Source: KBS50 sp042666615
GTDB lineage: Bacteria > Actinomycetota > Actinomycetes > Mycobacteriales > Micromonosporaceae
Assembly (NCBI RefSeq): GCF_042666615.1
Contig: NZ_JBHTDD010000016.1
Location: forward strand, 101,939 to 165,938
DNA length: 64,000 nt
Reading direction: 5' to 3'
Part shown: piece after piece, positions 17,563 to 26,394 of the stretch
Layout: every line of letters begins with the position of its first letter
Position numbering within the stretch: the stretch's first letter is position 1
Made by a program: the position numbers and the translations under genes
The notes under the pieces: model-generated
The model's database searches: none
Seen by the model: only the letters and a program-made list of their open reading frames with translations
Told to the model about the DNA's origin: nothing

Positions 17563-18035
17563 TGCGGCTCGACGAGCTCTACCAGGAAATCATCCTGGAC
17601 CATTACAAGCATCCGCACGGTCGTGGGTTGCGGGAGCCGGCGGACGCCGCGCTCCGGGTGGCCGAGGCGCACCACGTCAACCCGACCTGCGGTGACGAGG
17701 TGACGGTCCGGGTGGCGGCGGGCGCGGACCGGCTGGCCGACATCTCGTACGACGGGATGGGATGCTCGATCAGCCAGGCGTCGGCGAGCGTGTTGCACGA
17801 GCTGCTGACCGGCCAGCCGGCCGATCGGGCGTTCGTCGTGCACGACGCGTTCGTGGCCCTGATGTCCGGGCGGGGACAGGTGACGCCGGACGAGGACGTG
17901 TTGGGGGACGGTGTGGCGTTCGCCGGTGTGGCGCGCTACCCGGCCCGGGTGAAGTGTGCGCTGTTGCCGTGGATGGCGTTCAAGGACGCCGCGGCGCGCG
18001 CCGGTGTGGGCGTGAGCCCGGAGGTGACGGCATGA
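17562..18035 (+). CDS. sufU: Fe-S cluster assembly sulfur-transfer protein SufU
   Basis: Zinc-dependent sulfurtransferase that accepts persulfide sulfur from SufS. The 157-residue protein starts MRLDELYQEIILDHYKHPHG and has the three conserved cysteines in NPTCGDEV, GMGCSIS and VKCALLPW. Its stop overlaps the sufT start (ATGA). Placement between sufS and sufT is canonical for Gram-positive SUF operons. Confidence 0.96.
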   Translation: MRLDELYQEIILDHYKHPHGRGLREPADAALRVAEAHHVNPTCGDEVTVRVAAGADRLADISYDGMGCSISQASASVLHELLTGQPADRAFVVHDAFVALMSGRGQVTPDEDVLGDGVAFAGVARYPARVKCALLPWMAFKDAAARAGVGVSPEVTA

Positions 18036-18364
18036 GCAACGATACGAAGGTCGCCGAGATCGAAGAGGCGATGAAGGACGTGGTCGATCCCGAGCTGGGG
18101 ATCAACGTGGTCGACCTCGGTCTGGTGTACGGGGTGCACGTGGACGAGGAGAACGTCGCGACCCTGGACATGACCCTCACCTCGGCGGCCTGCCCGCTGA
18201 CCGACGTGATCGAGGACCAGACGCGGCAGGCACTGACCACGGGACCGGGTGGCGGGCTGGTGGAAGACTTCCGGATCAACTGGGTCTGGCTGCCGCCGTG
18301 GGGCCCTGACAAGATCACCGATGAGGGGCGGGAGCAGCTCCGCTCGCTGGGCTTCAACGTCTGA
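18032..18364 (+). CDS. sufT: SufT-type metal-sulfur cluster maturation factor (MIP18/DUF59)
   Basis: DUF59/MIP18-family protein of 110 residues, with DVVDPELGINVVDLGLVYGV and the TSAACPLTD segment carrying the conserved cysteine. Such proteins assist Fe-S cluster maturation or delivery. The ATG was chosen at 18032 because it overlaps the sufU stop (ATGA); the frame is open further upstream only as a sufU shadow. It is the last gene of the suf operon and is followed by a long inverted repeat. Confidence 0.94.
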   Translation: MSNDTKVAEIEEAMKDVVDPELGINVVDLGLVYGVHVDEENVATLDMTLTSAACPLTDVIEDQTRQALTTGPGGGLVEDFRINWVWLPPWGPDKITDEGREQLRSLGFNV

Positions 18365-18395
18365 TCCGCCGTTCGCGCGGCCCCCATACCCTCTT

Positions 18396-18470
18396 CCGCG
18401 ATCTTGCACTTTTGGCTCCCACATAGCCGGCGAAAGCCGCACAACGGCAGCCCGAAGTGCAAGATCGCGG
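18396..18470. terminator. Long inverted repeat, probable bidirectional terminator
   Basis: Perfect 16-bp arms CCGCGATCTTGCACTT (18396-18411) and its complement (18455-18470) enclose a 43-nt loop with a further small GGCT/AGCC pairing. It lies between the convergent sufT and AlkD-like genes. There is no U-tract. The core GATCTTGCAC/GTGCAAGATC recurs at 60768-60835, so this is also a dispersed repeat. Confidence 0.7.
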
Positions 18471-18504
18471 GATGATTCGGTAGGCGTGGGCTCGCCGTTG
18501 ACCG

Positions 18505-19200
18505 TCAGCCGACGTTCTTGAGAGCCTCCCGGACCGACATCGGGGCGAGCCGGGATCGGTTCGCGGTGACGAAATGCCGGACCCGGACCGGTTCGGTCTT
18601 CGCGTACTCGCGTAGCGCCCAGCCGATTGCCTTGCGGACGAAGAAGTCCGGATGGCCGGCCTGGCGGACGCAGTACCCGAACAGCCGGCGTTCGTCGGTG
18701 TCCTCCTTGGCCGCAAGTTGGTGCAGCAGCGCGGTCCGCACCAACCACAGGTCGGCGTCGACGATCCACGAGTCGAGTTCGGCGACCAGCTCGGGATGCC
18801 GCCGCACCAACGGACCGACCAGATGGGCCGCCAGCACGTCGACGGTGTCCCACCACGGCTTGACGGTCACCAGCGTGCGGGCGGTGGCGAGGAAACCGGG
18901 ACCGCAGACCACGGCGTGCCGGCGCAGGTATCCGCAGGCGAAGTACTGGTACTCCCGTTCGGGCAACGCCCAGCAACCGAGCGCGACCGACCGAAGCGCC
19001 GACTCGTCGGGGCGGGACAGTCCGGCCAGCACCTCCCGGCTCAACTGCCGCTGGGCCGGCGCCGCGATGCCGAGAAACGGGAACCGGTCGCGCATGTACG
19101 CCGACATGGCCACCGCCCGCCCCGGGTCCCGGGCGGCGCCGTACGCCGTACCCAGCCGGGTCAGCACGGTAGTGGCCAGGTCAGGGGTCGGTTCCCGCAT
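18505..19200 (-). CDS. AlkD-like DNA alkylation repair protein
   Basis: HEAT-like repeat DNA glycosylase family that removes alkylated bases. The sequence contains FPFLGIAAPAQRQLSRE, YQYFACGYLRRH, VTVKPWWDTVDVLA (the conserved W-W-D-TVD active-site segment) and KAIGWALREYAKTEP near the C-terminus. These are classic AlkD signatures. About 231 residues from ATG 19200; a second ATG four codons upstream (19212) is possible, and no strong RBS separates them. It stands alone, convergent with the suf operon and in line with the acylase gene upstream. Confidence 0.9.
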   Translation of the reverse strand: MREPTPDLATTVLTRLGTAYGAARDPGRAVAMSAYMRDRFPFLGIAAPAQRQLSREVLAGLSRPDESALRSVALGCWALPEREYQYFACGYLRRHAVVCGPGFLATARTLVTVKPWWDTVDVLAAHLVGPLVRRHPELVAELDSWIVDADLWLVRTALLHQLAAKEDTDERRLFGYCVRQAGHPDFFVRKAIGWALREYAKTEPVRVRHFVTANRSRLAPMSVREALKNVG

Positions 19201-19233
19201 GGTGGAGATCATCGCATCCGGCCCCGCTCCGGG

Positions 19234-22200
19234 TCAGTGGGCGTACACCTGGAACTCCCACAACGAGAATCCGTAGCCGGTCGCCCGGGTGACTCCGACC
19301 ATCCGGACGTACCTGGCCGTGGTCGGGACGAACCGGTTGTTGTCGGTGCCGCCATCGCCAGCGGCGGTGGACCAGACGGTCCGCCAGCTCGAGCCGTCGG
19401 AGGAGACCTCGATCCGGTACGCCCGCGCGTACGCCGCCTCCCAGCTCAACACGGCTCGGGAGACCGGCCGGACGGAGCCGAGGTCCACGGTGATCGACTG
19501 GTTGTCCGACCAGCCGCTGGACCACCGGGTGCCCGGATCACCGTCCACCGCGTTGCGGGCCGGCAGGAACAGTTGGCTGCTCGACGCGCTCACCGGCCGA
19601 CCGGCCGCCACGTTTGTCAGATCGTCGCCGCGACCCGCCGGGAAGGAGACCACCTGCTGGTAGGTCGGCCGGTTCTGCCAGGCGATCGGGTCGTGGGTGA
19701 TGCCGCCGAGCGGGGACTGGACGATCGAGTCCGCGCACCACTGGTCCCCGGCCGCGCAGACGTCGTCCCCCGGGTAGGTCCGCGTCGCCGGTTCCGCCAC
19801 CGCCGCCCGCAGCGTGTCGAGCAGGACGGTCCGGCAGGAGGCGAGCGATCCGCCGCCGCAGTAGCCGCGGCCGAGCCCGCCGGGGACCGACTCGCCGAGC
19901 ACCGAGCGCAGGTCCGCGTCGAGGTAGCCCCACCAGCCGTACTGGAAGGACGAGCCCTTGTGTGCCTGCGCCTCGCTCGCCGACCCGGGCACCGTGGACG
20001 GGTCGCCCTGCTGGTGACCGGAGGGGGACTCGTTGATCTGCATGGCGTCGACAAGCGCCTGGTACAGGTCCGGGCCCAACTGGTCGCGGAAGGCGCCCTG
20101 GACGGCCAGCGGCCACCAGGCGTCGAAAATCCGGATGGCCTCAGCGTGCTGGTAGGTCCGGGATCCCTTGACGGTCTCCACCCGCAGCGCGCCGGCCTGC
20201 CGCCACGCGGTCAGCTTCGCCACCGCGTCGGCCAGGGTCGGATCGGTGACGGCCTGGCTGGTGAGCACCCGCAGCAGGTCGTCGAGAACCGAGACGCCCC
20301 GCAGGTCGGTCAGCCCGGCCCGCTCGACAAGCGCGGTCAGCGAGGCCCGGTCGAAGGTACGGCCCGCCGCCAGCTCCGCCCGGATCGGGGCGTCCAGCAG
20401 GTCACCCCGGTGCACTGTACCGAAGCTGAAGTTGCCGTCGGCGGCGCCGAAGTCCTTGGCCTGCTTGTTGTTCCAACTCACGTAGTAGTCCTGGTCGACC
20501 GACTGGGGATGGCTGGCCAGCGGCAGGTAGTCGGCGGTGTTCGTGGTCGGGTCGTACCCCTGCCACTCGTACGCCGGCTCGGCCTTCATCGGCAGATTGG
20601 GGTTGGCGCCCGGCCGGCGCACCGGGTTGAGCCCGGAGTTGACGTACGCCGCCTGGGCCGAGTTGACATAGAACCAGTTGAAGGCGAAGCCGACCGCCCC
20701 GGCCGCGGCGGTGAACGCCGCCGCGTCACCCATCGCGGCGGGGTCGTTGAACATCTGGAAGCCGATCGCCGAGTCCGCCTCGTGCCGGTAGGTGGAGCGC
20801 AACCGCACGAAGGCGTGCGGCGCCCCGTCCACCAGGCCGCGCCAGCCGACCAGGCCCAGCGCCGTGCGCCAGGCGACGAGCTTGTACGACCCGGCCGGGG
20901 TGCTGTCGGCCAGTGTCGGCTTCCACGCGTTGACGTGCGACAGCTCCTCCATGGCCAGGCACTGCCCGCGGTACCGGTACCGGTTGGTGGTAAGCGTCGG
21001 CGCGCTGCCGTCGGTGGTGCAGAGCGGCACCGCGTACGTGTCGGTGATGTCCTGGCTCGCGGACGTGGCGCTCCACGCGTAGTCCTGCCCCCGGCCGAGC
21101 AGCACGTAGAGGTTCAGCCCGGCGAACGCCGCGCCCCGGGCGCTGATCCCCGGACCCTGCAGTTCCTGGACCATCAACAGTTGCGGGGCGAAGTAGCCCG
21201 TCTGCGGGCCGAAGACGGCGATCGGGTGCCCGGTGGCGGAGTGCTCGGCCGAGATGACCGCCGCGTTCGACATGCCGCGGTGCGCGGGGGTGATGGTCAG
21301 CCCGGACAGCGCGGCGGCCAGGCCGGACGAGCCGCTGTTCGGGTTGCCGGCCGAGCCGGTGGGGCTGGTGTAGACCGGTTCCACCCGGGCCGAGCCTGGG
21401 TCGGGTAGCACCACGCTCGGCGCGTCCGGCGATCCGGCACCGTACGGGAAGCTCTGCCCGTCGTGCAGGGTGAGGACGGCCTCCGGGTTCTCCTGGTTGC
21501 GGAACGCCGCCCAGACCCGGTCGCCCTCGACCGGTCCGTACCGGGCCCGGGCGGCGATGCGGACCAGCGCGGACTGCATCTCGGCGCCACCGCCGCCGCC
21601 GAACAGGCCGCCGACCACCCCGGCGGTGGCGATCAGGTCGGTCATCGTGAACGGCTCGGGTCCGCCGGCGTTGGTGATGGCGTCCAGGTGGCCGGTCAGC
21701 ACGTACTCGCCGGGGCAGTCACGCCGGTTCATGCAGTCGGAGATGTAGGCGTTTACCCCGGCGACGTACGACTGCACGTCGGCGTAGAGCTGTTCGCCGC
21801 GCGGACCCTGCCGGCGCAGCGCCTCCACCTGCGCGGCGAGGTCCGCCTCGGTGTACGGCGAGGTGCGCCAGACGCTCTGTTCGAGGGCCCGGTTGCCCGG
21901 GGCGCCGCCGGCGAACGGGGTGAGCCGACCCTTGCCGACCCGGCGCAGCAGGTCCATGGTGAACAGCCGGTCCTCGGCCCCGGCGAAGCCGGCCCCGAAC
22001 ATCGTCCCGCTCCGGGTGGTCCCGGTGACGTGTGGGATCCCGGTGGCCTTGTCGCGGACGATTGTGACGTCGGAGCGCGGCGAGTACGTCCGTTCCGCCT
22101 GCCCGGCCGGCACCCCGAAGCTCGCATCGTTGAAGAACCTGTCGATCTGGTCCTCGCGCAGCCCGGCGTAGCCGTAGACGAGGTCCGCGTATTTGCCGAG

Positions 22201-22530
22201 CTGATCGCCGGAGTGCCGTGGCCGGGTGCCGAGGGCCTGGTGGGCGAGGATCTCGACGAGGTCGGCGTCACCGTTCTGCCCCGGCGGCAGGATGTCCGCG
22301 CACTGCCCGAGGCAGTAGTCGTGGGCGGCGAAGCCGGTGGTGGCGGCGAGCGTCGCGGTCGCTTGTTGGTGGACCGCCGCCGGCGCCTGCCGGGTCGGTT
22401 GTTGCGTGGTGCCCGGTTCCTGGACGGGCGCCGGTGGGGCGGCGGGCGCCGGTGGGGCGAGGCTGAGCGCGGTGGCCGTCGCGGTGATCACCGCGATGAG
22501 GGCGGGAACGGTTCTGCGTGGCGTGCGCAT
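19234..22530 (-). CDS. Secreted penicillin/AHL acylase-family amidase with C-terminal F5/8 (discoidin) domain
   Basis: Ntn-hydrolase of the penicillin acylase family, 1098 residues. It has an N-terminal signal peptide (hydrophobic stretch about 8-30 ending in AAPPAPV) and an alpha chain. The expected autoproteolytic site precedes S421 in HRGMSNAAVI, giving an N-terminal serine nucleophile; a long beta chain follows. The last 150 or so residues (AAGRPVSASSSQ onward, with FQVYAH at the end) form a discoidin-type carbohydrate or surface-binding domain. Relatives hydrolyse N-acyl homoserine lactones or penicillins; the substrate here is unknown. The ATG at 22530 has GGGGGTT upstream and discards a spurious upstream extension. 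Likely secreted and cell-surface bound. Confidence 0.92.
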   Translation of the reverse strand: MRTPRRTVPALIAVITATATALSLAPPAPAAPPAPVQEPGTTQQPTRQAPAAVHQQATATLAATTGFAAHDYCLGQCADILPPGQNGDADLVEILAHQALGTRPRHSGDQLGKYADLVYGYAGLREDQIDRFFNDASFGVPAGQAERTYSPRSDVTIVRDKATGIPHVTGTTRSGTMFGAGFAGAEDRLFTMDLLRRVGKGRLTPFAGGAPGNRALEQSVWRTSPYTEADLAAQVEALRRQGPRGEQLYADVQSYVAGVNAYISDCMNRRDCPGEYVLTGHLDAITNAGGPEPFTMTDLIATAGVVGGLFGGGGGAEMQSALVRIAARARYGPVEGDRVWAAFRNQENPEAVLTLHDGQSFPYGAGSPDAPSVVLPDPGSARVEPVYTSPTGSAGNPNSGSSGLAAALSGLTITPAHRGMSNAAVISAEHSATGHPIAVFGPQTGYFAPQLLMVQELQGPGISARGAAFAGLNLYVLLGRGQDYAWSATSASQDITDTYAVPLCTTDGSAPTLTTNRYRYRGQCLAMEELSHVNAWKPTLADSTPAGSYKLVAWRTALGLVGWRGLVDGAPHAFVRLRSTYRHEADSAIGFQMFNDPAAMGDAAAFTAAAGAVGFAFNWFYVNSAQAAYVNSGLNPVRRPGANPNLPMKAEPAYEWQGYDPTTNTADYLPLASHPQSVDQDYYVSWNNKQAKDFGAADGNFSFGTVHRGDLLDAPIRAELAAGRTFDRASLTALVERAGLTDLRGVSVLDDLLRVLTSQAVTDPTLADAVAKLTAWRQAGALRVETVKGSRTYQHAEAIRIFDAWWPLAVQGAFRDQLGPDLYQALVDAMQINESPSGHQQGDPSTVPGSASEAQAHKGSSFQYGWWGYLDADLRSVLGESVPGGLGRGYCGGGSLASCRTVLLDTLRAAVAEPATRTYPGDDVCAAGDQWCADSIVQSPLGGITHDPIAWQNRPTYQQVVSFPAGRGDDLTNVAAGRPVSASSSQLFLPARNAVDGDPGTRWSSGWSDNQSITVDLGSVRPVSRAVLSWEAAYARAYRIEVSSDGSSWRTVWSTAAGDGGTDNNRFVPTTARYVRMVGVTRATGYGFSLWEFQVYAH

Positions 22531-22669
22531 GGCAACCCCCGGGGGCGCGGCGGATCCGAGAAGTATTCGGTTACCGGATGGTAGGGCTTCATCGACCGTT
22601 GTTGAAGGGGTGCGTTCGCGGTTCCGGGTCCCGGCCGCGGCCGAGGCAGCCGGTCCAGCCGGGCGACGC

Positions 22670-23965
22670 TCAGGGCCGGACGTTCTTGACCAGCCTGATC
22701 TTGCCGTTGGCCTCAGGAGGGATCCGGTCGACGACGCGTACCGCGACCTCGAACTCGCCGAGGCTCGGCCCGAGGGCGGCCCGGGCCCGGTCGGCCAGGC
22801 CGCCTCGGCCGGTCCCGTCCTCGGCCGCGGTCGGCACCAGCAGAACCTCGACCGTGCCGGGCGATCGTTGCACGAACTGGAACTGGCGGATCCCGGTGAC
22901 GTGCCGCAGCAGGCTGGCGAAGAAGTCCCCGGAGCGGAGCCGGCCATCCCGGGTGCGGATCTGGTCTTCCACCCGGCCCTGGATCTCGCGTACCACCGGG
23001 GTGTGGCGTACCCCGCACGGGCAGTCGTTCGGAACGATCACCACGCGGTCACCCAACCGGTAGCGCACCAGCGGCATCGCGTCCGCCCGCAGCCGGGTGA
23101 CCAGGATCTCGCCCGCGCCGTCGGCCACGGAGACCGTGCCGTCGTCGTGCTCGACCTCCACCACCACGTCGGTCGACCGCAGGTGCAGCGAGCCGCGCGG
23201 GCAGCTCCGGGCGATCGTGTACGCCTCGACCGAGGCGTACACCTCGTGACCGGTGGCGCCGAAGTAGTCGAGCACCTCGGCGCGCGCGGCATCCGCCAAC
23301 GACTCGCCGCCGAACACCACGGAGTGCACCCCACGGTAGGTGATGCCGCGTCGCTTCAGTTCGGCGACAAGCGTCGCGATGGCGTTGGGAAAGCCGCGCA
23401 GGAACGTGGGACGGCCGGCGAGGAACATCGTCACCTGCTCGTCGAGACCGCGGCTGGTGTCGACGTGGACATTGCGAGCCAGGCCGAGGCGTTCGAGGCG
23501 GTGCCGGCGGAACCCGGTGACGCGGAAGTAGCCGATCCGGTCGTGCGGACGCAGCCCGCAGGCCAGCAGGTCCGACAGATACGTGGCGCGTAGGTAGCCC
23601 AGCTCGCGTTCGGAGTAGTGCAGGGTGACCGGCATGCCGGAGGATCCGCTGGTCCGGGCTGCGCGGGTGGTGGCGGCGGTGTAACCGTCGGCGAGCAGCC
23701 CGGCCGTGCCGAGAGTGTTGACCGTCGCCCGGTCGAGCACTGGTAGGCCGGTCAGGTCGGCCGCGCTGGAGACCCCCGCCACGACGGCGGGATCCCAGGT
23801 GTCCCGGTAGTACGGCACCCGGGCGTGCGCGTGCCGGACGAGCTGGCTCAGCAGGCGGGACTGGATCCGCGCCACCCGCGCGGCGGGCAGCCGGTCGGCC
23901 GCCCGGGCCCGCGGCAGGTTCCCGAGCACGGCGAGCAGGGGAATGTGGGTGGGCAGGACGCGCAT
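22670..23965 (-). CDS. CapK/PaaK-like adenylate-forming enzyme (copy 1)
   Basis: Phenylacetate-CoA-ligase/CapK-type member of the ANL superfamily, 431 residues. It has the P-loop-like motif TSGSSGMP, an aromatic-rich middle region, and the CapK hallmark ending NDCPCGVRHTPVVREIQGR with a Cys-x-Cys pair. Such proteins activate carboxylic acids as adenylates and occur in polysaccharide and natural-product loci. The ATG at 23965 has GAGGAG 7 nt upstream; the frame above it is a shadow of the flippase gene. It lies 20 nt after the flippase gene, and a second CapK-like gene is at 26395-27732. The substrate is unknown. Confidence 0.88.
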   Translation of the reverse strand: MRVLPTHIPLLAVLGNLPRARAADRLPAARVARIQSRLLSQLVRHAHARVPYYRDTWDPAVVAGVSSAADLTGLPVLDRATVNTLGTAGLLADGYTAATTRAARTSGSSGMPVTLHYSERELGYLRATYLSDLLACGLRPHDRIGYFRVTGFRRHRLERLGLARNVHVDTSRGLDEQVTMFLAGRPTFLRGFPNAIATLVAELKRRGITYRGVHSVVFGGESLADAARAEVLDYFGATGHEVYASVEAYTIARSCPRGSLHLRSTDVVVEVEHDDGTVSVADGAGEILVTRLRADAMPLVRYRLGDRVVIVPNDCPCGVRHTPVVREIQGRVEDQIRTRDGRLRSGDFFASLLRHVTGIRQFQFVQRSPGTVEVLLVPTAAEDGTGRGGLADRARAALGPSLGEFEVAVRVVDRIPPEANGKIRLVKNVRP

Positions 23966-23985
23966 CACTACTCTCCTCGGGGGGT

Positions 23986-25263
23986 TCACAGGGGCGGCAC
24001 GGTGGCGTCTCGTCCGGCGGTGTCCGGCCCAGCGACGTGCGACTCGACAGCCGCCGCGCGGGCGCGGCGGACGACGATGGCCCGGAGCACCGCAGCCTTG
24101 ATCAACTCGCCACCGATCAGCGCGACGAACCCGCCGACGGCTCCGGCGGTCGGTACGAGCAGCCAGCCAGCCACCGCGACGGTCAGGAACTGGATAAGCG
24201 CGACGGTCGCGGACCACCGGCGACCGCCGGCGTCGATGTTCTCCACGAGGAGCAGGGCCGACACGGTGGTAGCGAAGATGGCGAGTTCCAGGACGACCGC
24301 CGCCGGACCGAGCACACCGCGGGGAACGTCCCATGCGATGGCGATCGCCAGGACCGCCGTTAACGGCACGCCAAGAGCCAGTACGGCACCGAGGAGCCGG
24401 CCGGCCAGTCGCCAGCCCGCCCCCGCATCCGAACGGCGGAGCCAGCCGACCACCTGAGGCTGTCGAATCCGCAGCAGGTACCCCCAGCCCGCGGAGAGCA
24501 CGGCGGAGGCCACGATGAGGAGGTAGAACTGGCTGGTCTGCGCGGCGTCGCCAGTGGCCGCGAACACGGCGTACAGCACCGACACCGAGGCGGCGCTGAG
24601 CAGTTCGCCGACGCCGAGGACGGCTGCCGCCCACAGCGCGGCGAGACCCGCCGGCCGGGCGGGCCGGACCCGGCGGGACGCTGGCCGCTGGCGGGCCAGG
24701 CCGCCGAGCAGCGCCATGTTGACGACGAGCAGCACCCCGACCAGCAACGCGAGCACTCCGCTGGCGGTCAGCCCCGGGCGGACCGCCAGCCCGACTGCCG
24801 CCGCGTACCCCGCGGCGATGCCGAGAAAGGCGGCGGGGTCGGCGAGTGGCCGACCGCGCAGGCGGTACAACGCGACCAGGACGGTGCAGCAGCCTACGCC
24901 GCTGGTGACGGCCGCCGCGGCGGCGTACCGGGCGGCGGGCGGACCGCCGGCGGCGGCGAGCACCAGCCAGACCACGGCGCAGAGGCTGAACGGCAGCGCG
25001 GCCAGGACCGTGAAGAGCCGTTCCAGCGGGGGTCCGCCGGGGCGGGGAATGAGGGCCAGCGCGGCCTTCTCCGGTCCGCTGGCGACCAGGAGGGTCAGCC
25101 AGGTCACCGAGCCGATGGCGGAGGCGTAGCGGGCGAACTCGCCCTCCCCCCACAGCGCGAGCAGTCCGAGCCCGGCGCCGTAGAGCGCAACGCGGTAGGC
25201 ACCCCTGCCGGCCATCAGTACGGCGACGGTGCGTGGTCGGGGCGGTCCGCCGGAACCGTTCAT
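23986..25263 (-). CDS. Polytopic membrane protein, oligosaccharide flippase-like
   Basis: A 425-residue hydrophobic protein with about 12 predicted membrane helices separated by short Arg-rich loops, resembling the Wzx/MATE-like polysaccharide exporter fold more than any other family. I infer export or flipping of a lipid-linked product because of the neighbouring glycosyltransferase, mutase-like and CapK-like genes, but no diagnostic motif proves it. The ATG at 25263 begins MNGSGGPPRPRTVAVL; the ORF extends beyond it without a better start. It is divergent from the FemAB-like gene, with only 65 bp between. Confidence 0.7.
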   Translation of the reverse strand: MNGSGGPPRPRTVAVLMAGRGAYRVALYGAGLGLLALWGEGEFARYASAIGSVTWLTLLVASGPEKAALALIPRPGGPPLERLFTVLAALPFSLCAVVWLVLAAAGGPPAARYAAAAAVTSGVGCCTVLVALYRLRGRPLADPAAFLGIAAGYAAAVGLAVRPGLTASGVLALLVGVLLVVNMALLGGLARQRPASRRVRPARPAGLAALWAAAVLGVGELLSAASVSVLYAVFAATGDAAQTSQFYLLIVASAVLSAGWGYLLRIRQPQVVGWLRRSDAGAGWRLAGRLLGAVLALGVPLTAVLAIAIAWDVPRGVLGPAAVVLELAIFATTVSALLLVENIDAGGRRWSATVALIQFLTVAVAGWLLVPTAGAVGGFVALIGGELIKAAVLRAIVVRRARAAAVESHVAGPDTAGRDATVPPL

Positions 25264-25292
25264 CGCGGTCTCGGCGCTCGGCCCGGAACCGG

Positions 25293-25298
25293 TACGGT
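25293..25298 (+). promoter_or_regulatory. Putative -10 box of a leaderless micro-ORF before the FemAB-like gene
   Basis: TACGGT ends 7 nt before an ATG (25306) that opens an 8-codon ORF running into the next gene's start codon. No good -35 element is apparent. Confidence 0.4.
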
Positions 25299-25305
25299 GG
25301 GCGGC

Positions 25306-25332
25306 ATGCGCCGTAACGGGGGAAACGCGTGA
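25306..25332 (+). CDS. Putative leader micro-ORF (8 aa)
   Basis: ATG followed by seven codons gives MRRNGGNA, ending in a TGA that overlaps the GTG start of the FemAB-like gene (GTGA). With the TACGGT box 7 nt upstream, it would be translated from a leaderless mRNA and would deliver ribosomes to the downstream start. Only short, so chance occurrence cannot be excluded. Confidence 0.35.
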   Translation: MRRNGGNA

Positions 25333-26369
25333 CGTCCGCGTTGGACGTGTCCTTGCACGACACCTGGGCAGCCGAGCCACCGGAGTGGGCGGAATTCGTT
25401 GCCGGCCAACGGCTGCCGGCCATCTGGGACTGGTCCGTGATCCAGGCCGTGACGAACGCCCGCCGGTCGCCGGTGCTCGCCGCGACCGTCCGAGACGGAC
25501 AGACGGTACGCGGACTGGTCACCGCCCGGTTCGTCGGGGCGCGGGTCCGGTCGACCGCGATTCCCGCCACGGGGATGGTAGACGTGGACTGTCTCGTCTC
25601 TGGCTCGCTGCCGGGCATCGTGCTGGACGGCGCTGCCGGTCCGGAGCTGTTCGGAGAGACGGTGGCAGCCCTGCGCGACACGCTTCGCCGGACCTACGGA
25701 CGCCGGGTGCGGGCCGTGCTGCTCCGCCAGGTCTCGGCCGAGGCCCTGCCGGCGGTGCTGCGCTGGCCGGCGATCGTCCGCGAGGGCGGGCCGATCGCGG
25801 TCTTCCGGAACCGGTTCACCAGTTTCGACGATTACCTGGCCGGGTTGAGCCGGGATCGCCGGGCGTCGCTGCGTCGGGTTATCCGGCGCCTCGACGCCGA
25901 TCCGGACCTGGCGGTCTCGTTCACCGGGCGGGGCGATCCGGTCGAGCCGCTCGACGTCGCCGACCTGCTCGACCTGCAGGCGCGTACCGTGGACCGGCAT
26001 CACCGGCGGTGGTATCTGCGCCGCCGCGTGAGCCATCCGGCGGTCACCCGGGCGGTGCTGGCCCAACCCACCGTGCATCGGCTCACCTACCGCGACGGGA
26101 CGGGACGGCTGCTGGCGTACGGCACGGCCTGGGACCATGCCGAGCGGCCGATCCTCGGCGCGTGGGGCGCGCTCGGCCTGGCCGAGGGGGGACGCAAGCA
26201 CCAGTGGTTCCACCACATGGCGGTGTATCTGCGCTGGTGCATCGAGACCGGCCGGCAGGGACTGCTCAGCGGCCAGGCGAGCATCCCGGAGAAGGTGCAA
26301 CTGGGGCACGAGACGCACCGTCAATGGGCGGTGTTGGTCCCGCAGGGCGGCAGGCCCAGGGGCCGGTGA
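25329..26369 (+). CDS. GNAT/FemAB-like acyl- or aminoacyl-transferase
   Basis: The 346-residue protein resembles the BioF2-like GNAT / FemAB-type transferases. It has an N-terminal half with WDWSVIQAVTNARRSPVL, a central FDDYLAGLSRDRRASLRRVIRR, and a C-terminal half with GRLLAYGTAWDH and HMAVYLRWCIETG. These families transfer acyl or aminoacyl groups to amines on cell-wall or lipid-linked acceptors. The GTG start overlaps the stop of an 8-codon micro-ORF and has GGGGGAAA upstream. It is the only plus-strand gene in this part of the island. Substrate unknown. Confidence 0.8.
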   Translation: MTSALDVSLHDTWAAEPPEWAEFVAGQRLPAIWDWSVIQAVTNARRSPVLAATVRDGQTVRGLVTARFVGARVRSTAIPATGMVDVDCLVSGSLPGIVLDGAAGPELFGETVAALRDTLRRTYGRRVRAVLLRQVSAEALPAVLRWPAIVREGGPIAVFRNRFTSFDDYLAGLSRDRRASLRRVIRRLDADPDLAVSFTGRGDPVEPLDVADLLDLQARTVDRHHRRWYLRRRVSHPAVTRAVLAQPTVHRLTYRDGTGRLLAYGTAWDHAERPILGAWGALGLAEGGRKHQWFHHMAVYLRWCIETGRQGLLSGQASIPEKVQLGHETHRQWAVLVPQGGRPRGR

Positions 26370-26394
26370 GCTTTCGGGGTGGCCGGTCACGCGG

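Noticed and set aside
18652..21408. A plus-strand ORF of over 900 codons opposite the acylase
   Set aside because: Antisense shadow; the acylase on the minus strand has signal peptide, nucleophile and discoidin domain in order.
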